From Bog-473 sp963701955 (GTDB lineage: Bacteria > Actinomycetota > Acidimicrobiia > Acidimicrobiales > RAAP-2), in NCBI GenBank assembly GCA_963701955.1, contig OY969694.1, forward strand, positions 1,550,001-1,614,000: a DNA stretch of 64,000 nucleotides, read 5' to 3'. The notes beneath the pieces were generated by a model. That model ran no database searches, was not told the DNA's origin, and was given only the letters and a program-made list of their open reading frames with translations. Shown here in pieces: positions 1 through 9,901 of this stretch; the stretch's first letter is position 1; each line of letters begins with the position of its first letter. Made by a program: the position numbers and the translations under genes.

Positions 1-1
1 C

Positions 2-346
2 GCAGCGATGCTGCCCAGCTACGACCTCATCTTGGACGACGAGCAGACGCTCTCGGTGGGCGATCTGCGGGTGCGTACCCTGGCCACGCCGGGGCACACC
101 CGGGGCTCCATCTGCTTCGCCGTCGAGGGGACCAACCTCCTCTTCACCGGCGACACCCTCTTCCCCGGTGGCCCCGGCGCCACCTCGTTCGAGGGCGGCG
201 ACTTCGCCACCATCATCGAGTCGATCGACCGGCGGATCTTCGCCCGCTTCGATCCCGACACGCTGGTCCTGCCGGGCCACGGCACCGCCACCACCGTGGG
301 GAGCGAGTCCCCCCACCTGCAGGAATGGGTCGACCGGGGCTGGTGA
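2..346 (+). CDS. MBL-fold hydrolase, C-terminal part (5' end outside window)
   Basis: Partial gene: the reading frame is already open at the first base. The visible 114 or so residues are the second half of a metallo-beta-lactamase fold of the glyoxalase II type. TPGHTRGS supplies a metal-binding His, LFTGDTLF supplies the bridging Asp, and VLPGHG supplies the last metal His. The first motif (HxHxDH) must lie upstream of the window. Family knowledge suggests a thioester or similar hydrolase with a dinuclear metal site. The substrate cannot be told from this piece. It ends 80 bases before sufC, and the gap contains an AT-rich patch just before the sufC start that could be a promoter. Confidence 0.8.
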   Translation, partial: AAMLPSYDLILDDEQTLSVGDLRVRTLATPGHTRGSICFAVEGTNLLFTGDTLFPGGPGATSFEGGDFATIIESIDRRIFARFDPDTLVLPGHGTATTVGSESPHLQEWVDRGW

Positions 347-426
347 GGGACGGCCGGACGACGAGCCGCCGGACTGATGCGGCGGCCTGTCCGCAAAACC
401 CGACCAAAATAGTAAGCTTTTAACCG

Positions 427-1196
<770 letters not shown>

Positions 1197-1200
<4 letters not shown>

Positions 1201-2489
1201 GTGCGGCCGCCTCTCCCGGAGCTGGGTCGCCGGCCGGTCCCGGATCGCCGACCGCACCTCTCAACACCGAGGCGCTGCGCAAGGACTTCCCGTTGCTGAC
1301 ACGCACGGTGAACGGGCGACGGATCGTGTATCTCGACTCGGCCTCCTCTGCGCTCCAGCCCCGTTCCGTGATCGGTGCGATGTCGCGCTACTACGAGACC
1401 ACCCATGCCAACGTGCACCGCGGCGTGTACGCGACCGCCGAGGAGGCCACCGCGCTCTACGAACGGGCCAGGGTGGTGGCCGGCCGTTTCGTCGGCGCGC
1501 CCGATCCGGCTCACGAGGTCGTCTTCACCAAGAACACCACCGAGGCGCTCAACCTGGTGGCCCGATCCTGGGGCCGGGCCAACCTGCGGGCGGGCGACCC
1601 CGTGCTCCTCACCGAGATGGAGCACCACGCCAACATCGTGCCCTGGATGATCCTGGCCGAGGAGCTCGGAGGCCTGGACCTGCGCTACATCCCGCTCGAC
1701 GACGACGGGCGCCTCGTCCTCGACGGACTCGACCGCCTGCTCGACGGGGTCAAGCTGGTCGGGATCTCGACCATGTCCAATGTGTTGGGCACCATCAATC
1801 CGGTCCGCCTGGTGGCCGACGCGGCGCATCGCGCCGGTGCCGTCGTGGTGGCGGACGGCGCGCAGCTGGTCCCCCACGCTCCCGTTTCGGTGACCGAGCT
1901 GGGTGCGGATTTCCTGGCCTTCTCGGCCCACAAGATGATGGGGCCGACCGGCATCGGGGTGCTCTGGGGCAGGGCGGAGCTCCTCGAGTCCATGGGGCCG
2001 TTCCTGGGGGGCGGCGGGATGATCCTCGACGTCAGGCTGGACTCGTTCCGGTCGGCGCCCCCGCCGGCCCGCTTCGAGGCTGGTACTCCCCCGATCGCCG
2101 AGGCGGTCGGACTGAGCGCGGCGATCGAGTACCTCTCGGAAATCGGCATGGAACGCATCCGGGCCCACGAGCTCGCCCTGACCGACCACGCCCTGGCCCG
2201 CCTGGACGAGAAGCTCGGGTCCGACGTGCGGGTGTTCGGACCGCCTCCGGGACCAGACCGAGGCGGCGTCATCTCCATGGCCTACCGCGACGTGCATCCC
2301 CACGACCTGGCCCAGGTGCTCGACCAGTTCGGCGTGTGCGTGCGGCCCGGGCACCACTGCGCCAAGCCGCTCATGCGTCGCCTCGGCGTCCAGGCGACGG
2401 CGCGGGCCTCCCTGTCGCTGTTCAGCGACGAGGACGACATCGAGGTGCTGATCGAGGGATTGCACGAAGCCGGTAGGTTGTTCGCCTGA
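1197..2489 (+). CDS. sufS: SufS cysteine desulfurase
   Basis: PLP-dependent group II cysteine desulfurase, 430 residues, producing a protein-bound persulfide from cysteine for Fe-S assembly. The PLP lysine is in SAHKMMGPTG. The catalytic cysteine lies in the RPGHHCA segment near the C-terminus. The His-rich EMEHHAN and the ADGAQ motif of aminotransferase fold V are also present. The ATG at 1197 is chosen because it overlaps the sufC stop as ATGA. It adds a short Ala/Gly/Pro-rich N-terminal extension before the conserved LRKDFP start. The next gene, sufU, overlaps by one base (TGATG), consistent with the SufS-SufU sulfur-transfer pair of Gram-positive bacteria. Confidence 0.95.
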
Positions 2490-3034
2490 TGGCCGACCTC
2501 GAAGAGCTCTACCGCGAGATCATCCTCGACCACTACCGCTCTCCGAGGAACCGGGGTGAGCTCGAGTCGCCCCCGGCACACCGGGTCGAGGGCTTCAACC
2601 CCTTGTGCGGGGACGAGGTCGTGCTCTCCCTGATCGTCGAGGACGGAACCCTGGCCGACCTCAAGATCGCCGGGTCCGGCTGCTCGATCAGCCAGTCGTC
2701 CGCCTCGCTCATGTCGGCCGCCGTCAAGGGAAAGCCGGTGGACGAGGTACGCCGGCTCATCTCCACCTTCAAAGGGATGATGTCGGTCCACGAGGCGTCG
2801 CTGGACCCCGTCGGCGCCGACTCCGATTCGGAGTCCGCGACCGACGGCCGCGACCGCGGTGGTGAGAGCACCGGCGGGTCCGACGACGAGACCGAGGCCA
2901 TCAACCTCGAACGGCTGGGCGAGCTGGCCGCGCTCCAGGGCGTGGTGAAGTTCCCGGTGCGCATCAAGTGCGCCACTCTCAGCTGGAACGCCCTGGCCCA
3001 GGGGCTCGACGAGGTGGCCACGCAGGCCTCCTAG
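2489..3034 (+). CDS. sufU: SufU, NifU-like sulfur acceptor
   Basis: SufU-type IscU homologue, 181 residues. Conserved residues are Cys40 and Asp42 in NPLCGD, Cys65 in GSGCSIS, and Cys161 in IKCATLSW. These are the zinc and sulfur-transfer ligands known in Bacillus SufU, which takes persulfide sulfur from SufS. The unusual part is a loop of about 33 residues (roughly 105-137) very rich in Asp, Glu, Ser and Gly. It sits between the second and third cysteines, where SufU proteins normally carry their shorter SufU-specific insertion. The start overlaps the sufS stop (TGATG). A GC-rich inverted repeat follows directly after the stop. Confidence 0.92.
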   Translation: MADLEELYREIILDHYRSPRNRGELESPPAHRVEGFNPLCGDEVVLSLIVEDGTLADLKIAGSGCSISQSSASLMSAAVKGKPVDEVRRLISTFKGMMSVHEASLDPVGADSDSESATDGRDRGGESTGGSDDETEAINLERLGELAALQGVVKFPVRIKCATLSWNALAQGLDEVATQAS

Positions 3035-3041
3035 CACCCGC

Positions 3042-3057
3042 GGCGGCCGAGGCCGCC
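3042..3057. terminator. GC-rich hairpin between convergent sufU and LCP gene
   Basis: Perfect inverted repeat GGCGGCC-GA-GGCCGCC in the 22-base gap between the sufU stop (plus) and the LCP gene stop (minus). It lacks a T-run on either side, so it is at best a weak or Rho-assisted bidirectional terminator. Similar GC hairpins sit at other convergent junctions in this window. Confidence 0.4.
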
Positions 3058-4460
3058 TATCGGGAACTGCAGGGAACCGGATCGAACGAGGGTGGTGCCG
3101 TGGTCGCGGTGATCGACGCGGCGGACCCACTCGACGACGCCGGCGTCCTCACACCCGTCGCATGCGTCTTCGTGGGGCTCGTCGTGGTCGTCGTGGTCGT
3201 GGTGATCGTCGGTGGGGGATTCGGGTAGCCGGCCGCGTCGGGAGGCGGGTTGGTCGGCGTGACCAGGCTGGAGCCGAAGATGTTGACCAGCATCTGCTGG
3301 GCGGCCGGCTGGTCCACGGTGAGCACGTCCCCCAGACCGCCGAAGGCGTTGGACGACACGGTCGGCAGGGTCTGGGCCGCGAGGCTGGCCGGATCGAAAG
3401 AGTGGTACGTGAGGGCCAACCCGATGAGCTCGTTCAGCCCGAACCCGTCGTCAATGACGAGACCTTCGTGGATGGAGCCGATGAAGGCGTTCACGGTGAG
3501 GGGGTTCACCTTCGATTTGGCGGAGCTCATCAGAGCCCTGATGAAGACGTCCTGTCGCTGGATCCTGCCGAAATCGCTCGTCGGGTCGTACTGCCAGTAC
3601 CCGTTGGCCAGGTACTCGTAGTGACGTGCCCGGGCCACCGCGAGCGCCTGGGCTCCATTGAGCAGCTGACACCCCGGCGCGGTGATGTTCAAGCCCGAAT
3701 AGGCATCCTTGGCCGGATAGGGAAAAGAGAGGGAGATACCGCCCAGAGCGTCCACCGCGTCCTGGAAGCCCGAGAAGTCGACCTGCACCACGTGGTTGAT
3801 CGGGATACCGAGGTTGGCCGTGATGGTCCTCACCAGCTGGTTGGGGCCTGTGTTGTACGACGAGTTGATGCGGTTGTAGGTGCCGTACTGCGCGCTGTCG
3901 GGCGGCAGCATGGACACCACGGTGTCCCGCGGGATCGACACGATCTGGATCTGCTTGGTCGACGGTGTCACCCGCCACAGCTGCACGACGTCGCTGCGCT
4001 GGCCGGTCACGGTCGACGCCGAACCGAACGCCTTGGCGGCCTGGGGCGACTCACCGACCCGGCTGTCCGAACCGATGACCAGAATCGTGAACGGAGCGCC
4101 CCCCTGGGCCGCCACCTCGTCGCTGATGTGCACCTTGTCGATCTGGTTGTAGCGATACCACAGGTAGGCGTAGCCACCTCCGACGGAAACCAGGACAAGC
4201 GCGAACACCGCCAGAAGCGACACCACCACCTTCTTGCGCACGCTCCACGTCGGCTTGCCGCTGCGTCGAACACGCGGCACGGCGTTGGCCGCGTCCACAC
4301 TGGCGCCCAGTTCGCGCAGGCCCGATTCGTTGGCCACGGCAGCCTCGCCTGTCCGCATCTGGCGGCCCAGGGCAGCCAGGCCCTCACGGTTGGCTGGCCC
4401 GCCTCGGCGCCGACGAGGGGATCCGTCAGCGGAGTCGCCCGGTGGACGACCGTTCGCCAT
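3057..4460 (-). CDS. LytR-CpsA-Psr (LCP) family cell-wall ligase
   Basis: 467 residues from the ATG at 4460; an upstream TTG at 4478 would add six residues. Layout: about 75 basic, disordered cytoplasmic residues; one membrane segment (KKVVVSLLAVFALVLVSVGG); then the extracellular LCP domain. The LCP domain contains ILVIGSDSR, RSDVVQLWRV, SIPRDTVV, a repeated RINSSYN segment, HVVQVDFSGF, LNGAQALAVARARHYEY and DFGRIQRQDVFIRAL. The Arg/Asp residues that bind polyprenyl pyrophosphate are retained. LCP proteins attach secondary polymers (arabinogalactan-type or teichoic) to peptidoglycan. The C-terminal tail is a low-complexity Pro/Thr stretch with eight consecutive Thr. It lies between two halves of the suf locus without an obvious functional link. 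Confidence 0.9.
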   Translation of the reverse strand: MANGRPPGDSADGSPRRRRGGPANREGLAALGRQMRTGEAAVANESGLRELGASVDAANAVPRVRRSGKPTWSVRKKVVVSLLAVFALVLVSVGGGYAYLWYRYNQIDKVHISDEVAAQGGAPFTILVIGSDSRVGESPQAAKAFGSASTVTGQRSDVVQLWRVTPSTKQIQIVSIPRDTVVSMLPPDSAQYGTYNRINSSYNTGPNQLVRTITANLGIPINHVVQVDFSGFQDAVDALGGISLSFPYPAKDAYSGLNITAPGCQLLNGAQALAVARARHYEYLANGYWQYDPTSDFGRIQRQDVFIRALMSSAKSKVNPLTVNAFIGSIHEGLVIDDGFGLNELIGLALTYHSFDPASLAAQTLPTVSSNAFGGLGDVLTVDQPAAQQMLVNIFGSSLVTPTNPPPDAAGYPNPPPTITTTTTTTTSPTKTHATGVRTPASSSGSAASITATTAPPSFDPVPCSSR

Positions 4461-4544
4461 GGCCCAGAACGGTACCAACCGGGCCGCCGCGAGTGGCGGC
4501 GCCCGGCCCCGCCGCTGCGGCGATCGCCCCAGCCAATACCCTGG

Positions 4545-5306
4545 TCAGCGCCCTCCGCCGGGATACCCGGTGTAGCCGGTCTGCTCGAGCTCGAGCGCCA
4601 GCGCGGCGTCGCCGGTTGCCACAATTCGGCCATCGACCATGACATGCACGAGGTCGGCCTCGAGCTGCACCAGGAACCGGTTGAAGTGGGTGATGGCCAC
4701 GATGCCCACGCCCCACTCGGTCGTGGCCTGCTGCAACCGACGCGCCACGTCACCCAGCGCGTCAACGTCGAGGCCAGAGTCGATCTCGTCGAGAATGCAG
4801 ATGGCCGGACGCAACACCCCGAGTTGGACCATCTCCGTCCGCTTGCGCTCCCCGCCCGAGAGGTCCACGTTGAGAGGTCGCCGCAACAGTCGGGCATCGA
4901 GGCCGACCTTCTTCGCCTCCTCGAGCATGCGCTCGGAAAGATCGATTCCGTCACCCTCCGCCGCGGCGATGACGGACTCGAGCCCCACACCGGGTACCTC
5001 GACCGGGCTCTGCAGGGCCAGGAACAACCCGGCTCGCGCTCGCCGCCACGCCGGGAGCCCGACCAATTCCTCTCCGTCCAAGGTGATGCTGCCGGCGGTG
5101 ACCTCAGTCCCCGGTCGGCCCATCAATGCGTGGGCCAGCGTGCTCTTTCCCGAGCCGTTGGGTCCCATGATGACGTGCACCTCGCCGCTGCGGACCGTGA
5201 GGTCGACCCCGTGCAGCACCTCACGGTGACCGGCGGACGCGTGGAGACCCGACACGCTCAGGACGTGCTCGTGCCCTGGCACGGGCCTGCGATGCTCCAC
5301 ACTCAC
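4545..5306 (-). CDS. sufC: SufC-like Fe-S assembly ATPase (copy 2)
   Basis: Second complete SufC-type ATPase, 253 residues. Walker A is GPNGSGKST, the Q-loop is LALQSPVEVPG, the signature is SGGERKR, Walker B runs into LDEIDSGLD, and the H-loop is AITHFNRFL. The GTG start at 5306 is chosen because it overlaps the stop of the upstream Rieske gene as GTGA. It is the last gene of the minus-strand unit sufD-Rieske-sufC, the order usual for actinobacterial suf operons, so this is probably the partner of SufD and SufB. Compared with copy 1 it differs throughout, with a divergent Q-loop, so it is a paralogue and not a recent duplicate. Both look catalytically competent. Confidence 0.9.
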   Translation of the reverse strand: MSVEHRRPVPGHEHVLSVSGLHASAGHREVLHGVDLTVRSGEVHVIMGPNGSGKSTLAHALMGRPGTEVTAGSITLDGEELVGLPAWRRARAGLFLALQSPVEVPGVGLESVIAAAEGDGIDLSERMLEEAKKVGLDARLLRRPLNVDLSGGERKRTEMVQLGVLRPAICILDEIDSGLDVDALGDVARRLQQATTEWGVGIVAITHFNRFLVQLEADLVHVMVDGRIVATGDAALALELEQTGYTGYPGGGR

Positions 5307-5620
5307 GGCAACACCACCGAGACGGCGGTTCCCTCGACCACCACGCCGTAGACGGCGATGGGTTGCGTCGCCGGCAACGAGCACGGTTCACCGGTGAGGA
5401 GGTCGAACGTGCTCCCGTGCCGGGGGCACTCGATCTCACACTCTTCGGTCCAGACCTCGCCCTCGGCCAGCGAGTAGTCCTCGTGACTGCACTCGTCGGC
5501 CACGGCGTGAAACCGGTCGCCGATGCGCACCAATGCGATCCGGTGGCCGGCGACATCGAACCGTCGCGCCTCGCCCGGCGCAAGATCCCCGGTCGCGCAG
5601 AGTTCCACCGTCTCAGGCAC
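5303..5620 (-). CDS. Rieske-type [2Fe-2S] ferredoxin in suf operon
   Basis: 105-residue soluble Rieske protein. The [2Fe-2S] ligands are Cys44 and His46 (DECSHED), and Cys65 and His68 (ECPRHG). There is no membrane segment or disulfide Cys pair, so it resembles the stand-alone ferredoxin components of aromatic-ring dioxygenases and not bc1-type Rieske proteins. It overlaps sufD at its 5' end and sufC at its 3' end, so it is translated as part of the suf operon. Known examples of this protein between sufD and sufC are common in actinobacteria. A role as electron donor or cluster carrier for SufBCD is inferred. Confidence 0.92.
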   Translation of the reverse strand: MPETVELCATGDLAPGEARRFDVAGHRIALVRIGDRFHAVADECSHEDYSLAEGEVWTEECEIECPRHGSTFDLLTGEPCSLPATQPIAVYGVVVEGTAVSVVLP

Positions 5621-7040
5621 CGTCGGCCACCGATGGACCCGACGGCTCGGACCCGGCCCTGCTCAACGCCGCATCGAGACGCCGGTGAACCTCGCTCCCG
5701 AGCAACGCCGTCACCTCGGGCACCGGTCCGCGATCGATGATGGCATCGAAGAAGCCACGCACGATGAGGCCCTCCGCATCCTCGGGCGACACGCCCCGTG
5801 ACTCAATGTAATAGCGCTGGTCCTCATCGACCGGTCCCACCGTGGAGGCATGCGAACACATCACGTCGTTCTCGAGTATGTCGAGGTTCGGGACCGAGTC
5901 GGCGTGGGCACCTTCGCTGAGCACCAGGTTGTGGTTCGTCTGCCGGGCATTGCTGCGGACCGCACCGCGATGCACCCGGATGAGACCGCTGTAGACCGAG
6001 CGGGATCGGCCGGCCACCGCACCCTGGCACAGCAACTCGCTGGTGGTCCGGGGCGCGGCATGGTCCTGAAGGGTCCGCACGTCGTGGATCTGGTCGCCGT
6101 CGCCCAGATACGTGGACAGGATCTCGCTGCGGGCGTCGCGCCCATCGGTCGACACGTCGGCACGCACGCGGTCGTAGGCGGCACCCAGACCGACGGTGAA
6201 GAGACGCAACGTCGACCCGGACCCACCGCGGGCGGCCAGGCGTGCCACCGACCACGCGGCGCCACCGAGGACCTGCAGGGAGACGTAGGCCACGGACGCC
6301 CCCGCCCCGGCAGCCAGCTCGGCCACCGGCACGACGAGTGACCGGCTCTCCCCGGCGGCGCCGGCGAATACCTCGACCACCGAGATGCGGGATCCCTCGC
6401 CCGCACGCACGCTGAGGCGGGGGAAGACCCCTCCCCCCGAGCTGCTCCAGTGGAGAACGAGCAGCGGTCGGTCGATGGACACGTGCTCGGGGACGTCGAC
6501 GAAGAGCGGGTCGGGGGCGAAGGCGTCGTTCAACCGCACCAGGGCGTCGCCACCGTCGAGTACAGAGCCGAGCATGTCGGCAGATCCGGGAACGTCCGCG
6601 GCGGATCCGACCACGAGCCCGGCTCGCCGCACGTCGTCCTGCACCTGAAGGCTCGCCACACCACCGTCGCAGACGAGGACGCACCCCGCCACGGAGCCCA
6701 ATCCCTCCGCGAGCTCCTTCATGAGCGCCTCGCCGGCACCGGCCGGCTGCCCGACGGAACCCGGGAGGGCGGGGTGCCCGGGGAGCAGGGGACCCACCTC
6801 GTCGAGGGCGAGGTGATCGATCGGCGTATACCGCCAGACCTCCTCGCTCTCCGAGGGAAGGGGAACCGATGCGAAGGCCGCGAATCCGAGGGCTCGACGA
6901 CGTCGCAGCCAGTCGGGCCCGGCCAAGCCCGCAGATGCATCGGCGGTGTAGGTCGGCAGGATCGGTCCTCTCTGGGTGGTCCGTCTCGGGAACTGGCGGC
7001 GTGAGCGCTCCCGTTCTCGCCAGGGAGCAATGCGGCCCAT
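5613..7040 (-). CDS. sufD: SufD, Fe-S scaffold subunit
   Basis: SufB/SufD family beta-helix protein, 475 residues if the ATG at 7040 is used. That is longer than most SufD because of about 30 basic N-terminal residues; a TTG about 38 codons in is an alternative start. Conserved C-terminal features are VRSNARQTNHNLVLSEGA, LDILENDVMCSHASTVG (with the His known to be essential in E. coli SufD) and YIESRG. The end, GLIVRGFFDAII, is the usual SufB/D helix. SufD pairs with SufB and a SufC dimer. The last 8 bases overlap the Rieske gene. The crotonase gene on the other strand separates it from sufB by 1.3 kb. Confidence 0.92.
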   Translation of the reverse strand: MGRIAPWRERERSRRQFPRRTTQRGPILPTYTADASAGLAGPDWLRRRRALGFAAFASVPLPSESEEVWRYTPIDHLALDEVGPLLPGHPALPGSVGQPAGAGEALMKELAEGLGSVAGCVLVCDGGVASLQVQDDVRRAGLVVGSAADVPGSADMLGSVLDGGDALVRLNDAFAPDPLFVDVPEHVSIDRPLLVLHWSSSGGGVFPRLSVRAGEGSRISVVEVFAGAAGESRSLVVPVAELAAGAGASVAYVSLQVLGGAAWSVARLAARGGSGSTLRLFTVGLGAAYDRVRADVSTDGRDARSEILSTYLGDGDQIHDVRTLQDHAAPRTTSELLCQGAVAGRSRSVYSGLIRVHRGAVRSNARQTNHNLVLSEGAHADSVPNLDILENDVMCSHASTVGPVDEDQRYYIESRGVSPEDAEGLIVRGFFDAIIDRGPVPEVTALLGSEVHRRLDAALSRAGSEPSGPSVADGA

Positions 7041-7091
7041 GCACTCTACTGGCCCCCGGCCCTGGTCTCACCAGGCGGTTAGCCTCAGGGC

Positions 7092-7934
7092 GTGGACGCA
7101 CTGAGGACCTTCGAATCGCCCGTCCTGCGCGTTGACGTGGAGGGTGCGGTGGGCTGGATGTGGTTGGACCGCCCCGAGGGCCGCAACGCGATGGGGCCCG
7201 CGTTCTGGCGTGACCTCCCACGGGCCATGGAGGCGCTGGGTGAGGACGATGCGGTGCGCGTCGTCGTTGTCGCGGCGAGCGGACCCCACTTCTCGGTCGG
7301 GTTGGACCTCAAGGGTATGGGGAGTCTGTTGGGACAGGGTCGTGACGCCGTCGGCGCCTCCGCTGCCGCGCGGATCCGATCCACCAGGGCCGAACTGGCC
7401 CGGCTCCAAGCTGCCGTGACGTCCGTCGCCTGCTGCCCCAAGCCCGTGATCGCCGCCGTGCACGGCTACTGCATCGGCGCGGGGGTGGATCTCATCGCGG
7501 CGTGCGACATCCGCCTGGCCTCGGCCGACGCGGTGTTCTCGGTGCGCGAGGCCAAGGTGGCGATCGTGGCCGACCTGGGCAGTCTCCAGCGTCTGCCCGC
7601 GATCGTCGGGGCCGGCCACCTGGCCGAGCTGGCCTTCACCGGCAAGGACATCACCGCCGCCAGGGCGAGGGAGATCGGGTTGGTCAACGACGTGTCGGAC
7701 GACGTCGAGGGCGTGCACGGAGCAGCCCGGGCGCTGGCCGCCGAGATCGCCGCCAACTCGCCACTGGCCGTGGAGGGCACGAAGGCCGTCCTCTCGGCCA
7801 ACGAGGGACGCACGGTCGCTCAGGGTCTCGAGTTCGTGGCCACCTGGAATGCGGGCATGCTCGCCGCTGATGACGTGACTGAGGCGATCACCGCGTTCAA
7901 GGAGAAGCGGGCGCCCAGGTTCACAGGGCGCTAG
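7092..7934 (+). CDS. Crotonase family, dienoyl-CoA isomerase-like
   Basis: 280-residue enoyl-CoA hydratase/isomerase family protein with a GTG start. The oxyanion-hole segments are SGPHFSVGLDL and HGYCIGAGVDL. The stretch GVDL, then SVREAKV, then IVADLGSLQRLP carries Asp, Glu and Asp at the positions that define delta(3,5),delta(2,4)-dienoyl-CoA isomerase (mammalian ECH1), including the characteristic LGSLQRLP tail. It therefore probably isomerises dienoyl-CoA intermediates in unsaturated fatty-acid oxidation, not simple hydration. It is the only plus-strand gene inside the minus-strand half of the suf locus. It starts 51 bases from sufD, and the two are divergent. Confidence 0.88.
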   Translation: MDALRTFESPVLRVDVEGAVGWMWLDRPEGRNAMGPAFWRDLPRAMEALGEDDAVRVVVVAASGPHFSVGLDLKGMGSLLGQGRDAVGASAAARIRSTRAELARLQAAVTSVACCPKPVIAAVHGYCIGAGVDLIAACDIRLASADAVFSVREAKVAIVADLGSLQRLPAIVGAGHLAELAFTGKDITAARAREIGLVNDVSDDVEGVHGAARALAAEIAANSPLAVEGTKAVLSANEGRTVAQGLEFVATWNAGMLAADDVTEAITAFKEKRAPRFTGR

Positions 7935-7935
7935 C

Positions 7936-7954
7936 CGACGAGAAGGATTCGTCG
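7936..7954. terminator. Stem-loop between convergent crotonase and four-Cys gene
   Basis: Inverted repeat CGACGA-7 nt-TCGTCG directly after the crotonase stop, followed by a second small one (TGAGG/CCTCA). There is no T-run. It is weak evidence for bidirectional termination. Confidence 0.3.
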
Positions 7955-7974
7955 CGACATGAGGAGTCGGTGCC

Positions 7975-8313
7975 TCAGCGCTTACGACGCCACCATCGGT
8001 TGCTCGCCCGCTCCCGACGGGCGTCCTCGGCCCGGACCTCCTCGAGTACCGACGGGGCGACTTCGTTGACGATGTCTTGCGCCGAATCGAGCAACTCGGT
8101 GACATCGGCCCCTCCGGGCCCGGGTTCGTCCTCAATGGCCGGCTCGACCAGGCTGCCGTGCACCCAACCCACGTCAGCCATCCGCCGCCGATAGGAGGGA
8201 CAGTTCTCCGGGCACCGCCAGGGCGCCTCGGGCGCCAGGTCGAGCACGCAGAAGCGGGCCGCCTCACCGGACGCGTAGGTGCGACTCTGGAAATGGACGC
8301 ATTCCTCGCGCAT
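7975..8313 (-). CDS. Four-cysteine small protein of the suf locus
   Basis: 112 residues from the ATG at 8313; a GTG two codons upstream (8319) is also possible. The N-terminal half holds four cysteines, spaced 16, 11 and 3 residues apart: REECVHF, RFCVLDL, and WRCPENCPSY. That pattern could bind zinc or an Fe-S cluster. The C-terminal half is acidic and then ends in a very basic tail (WWRRKR). It lies 42 bases downstream of sufB on the same strand, so it is probably cotranscribed with it. I do not recognise a named family. The position next to sufB and the cysteine pattern suggest a role in Fe-S assembly or sensing, but that is inference. Confidence 0.75.
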   Translation of the reverse strand: MREECVHFQSRTYASGEAARFCVLDLAPEAPWRCPENCPSYRRRMADVGWVHGSLVEPAIEDEPGPGGADVTELLDSAQDIVNEVAPSVLEEVRAEDARRERASNRWWRRKR

Positions 8314-8355
8314 GGGCACGGCTCTATGGTGTCACGCCGCGGGGGCTGGACCGGC

Positions 8356-9756
<1,401 letters not shown>

Positions 9757-9816
9757 CTGGCTCCCTGCCGTGTCCTGAATCGGTCCGGAACGTGGGTCCC
9801 GGAGGGGGCATTTCCC

Positions 9817-9853
9817 CTATCGAGATAGTAACAACTAGCCCAGCCTGCTGAAA
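9817..9853 (-). promoter_or_regulatory. Candidate sufB promoter with overlapping palindrome
   Basis: Upstream of sufB the sequence is unusually AT-rich. On the minus strand TTTCAG (9848-9853) and TACTAT (9825-9830) are 17 bases apart and could be -35 and -10 elements. The palindrome CTATCGAGATAG (9817-9828) overlaps the -10 and the expected start of transcription, a good place for a repressor such as a SufR or Rrf2 protein. No regulator gene is adjacent. The assignment rests on pattern only. Confidence 0.35.
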
Positions 9854-9901
9854 CGCTCGGCCAGAACGGCTGTGTCGCCGGCCGTGGCAGGCTCTGCACC
9901 G

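Noticed and set aside
3120..3230. GTCGTGGTC repeats on the plus strand near 3180
   Set aside because: They are the codons of the Thr/Pro-rich tail of the LCP protein, not an independent repeat element.
3162..5351. Long plus-strand open frame (729 codons) opposite the LCP and sufC genes
   Set aside because: It mirrors real genes on the minus strand with clear motifs. Its translation is low-complexity, His/Arg/Gly-rich with no domain. High GC keeps antisense frames open.
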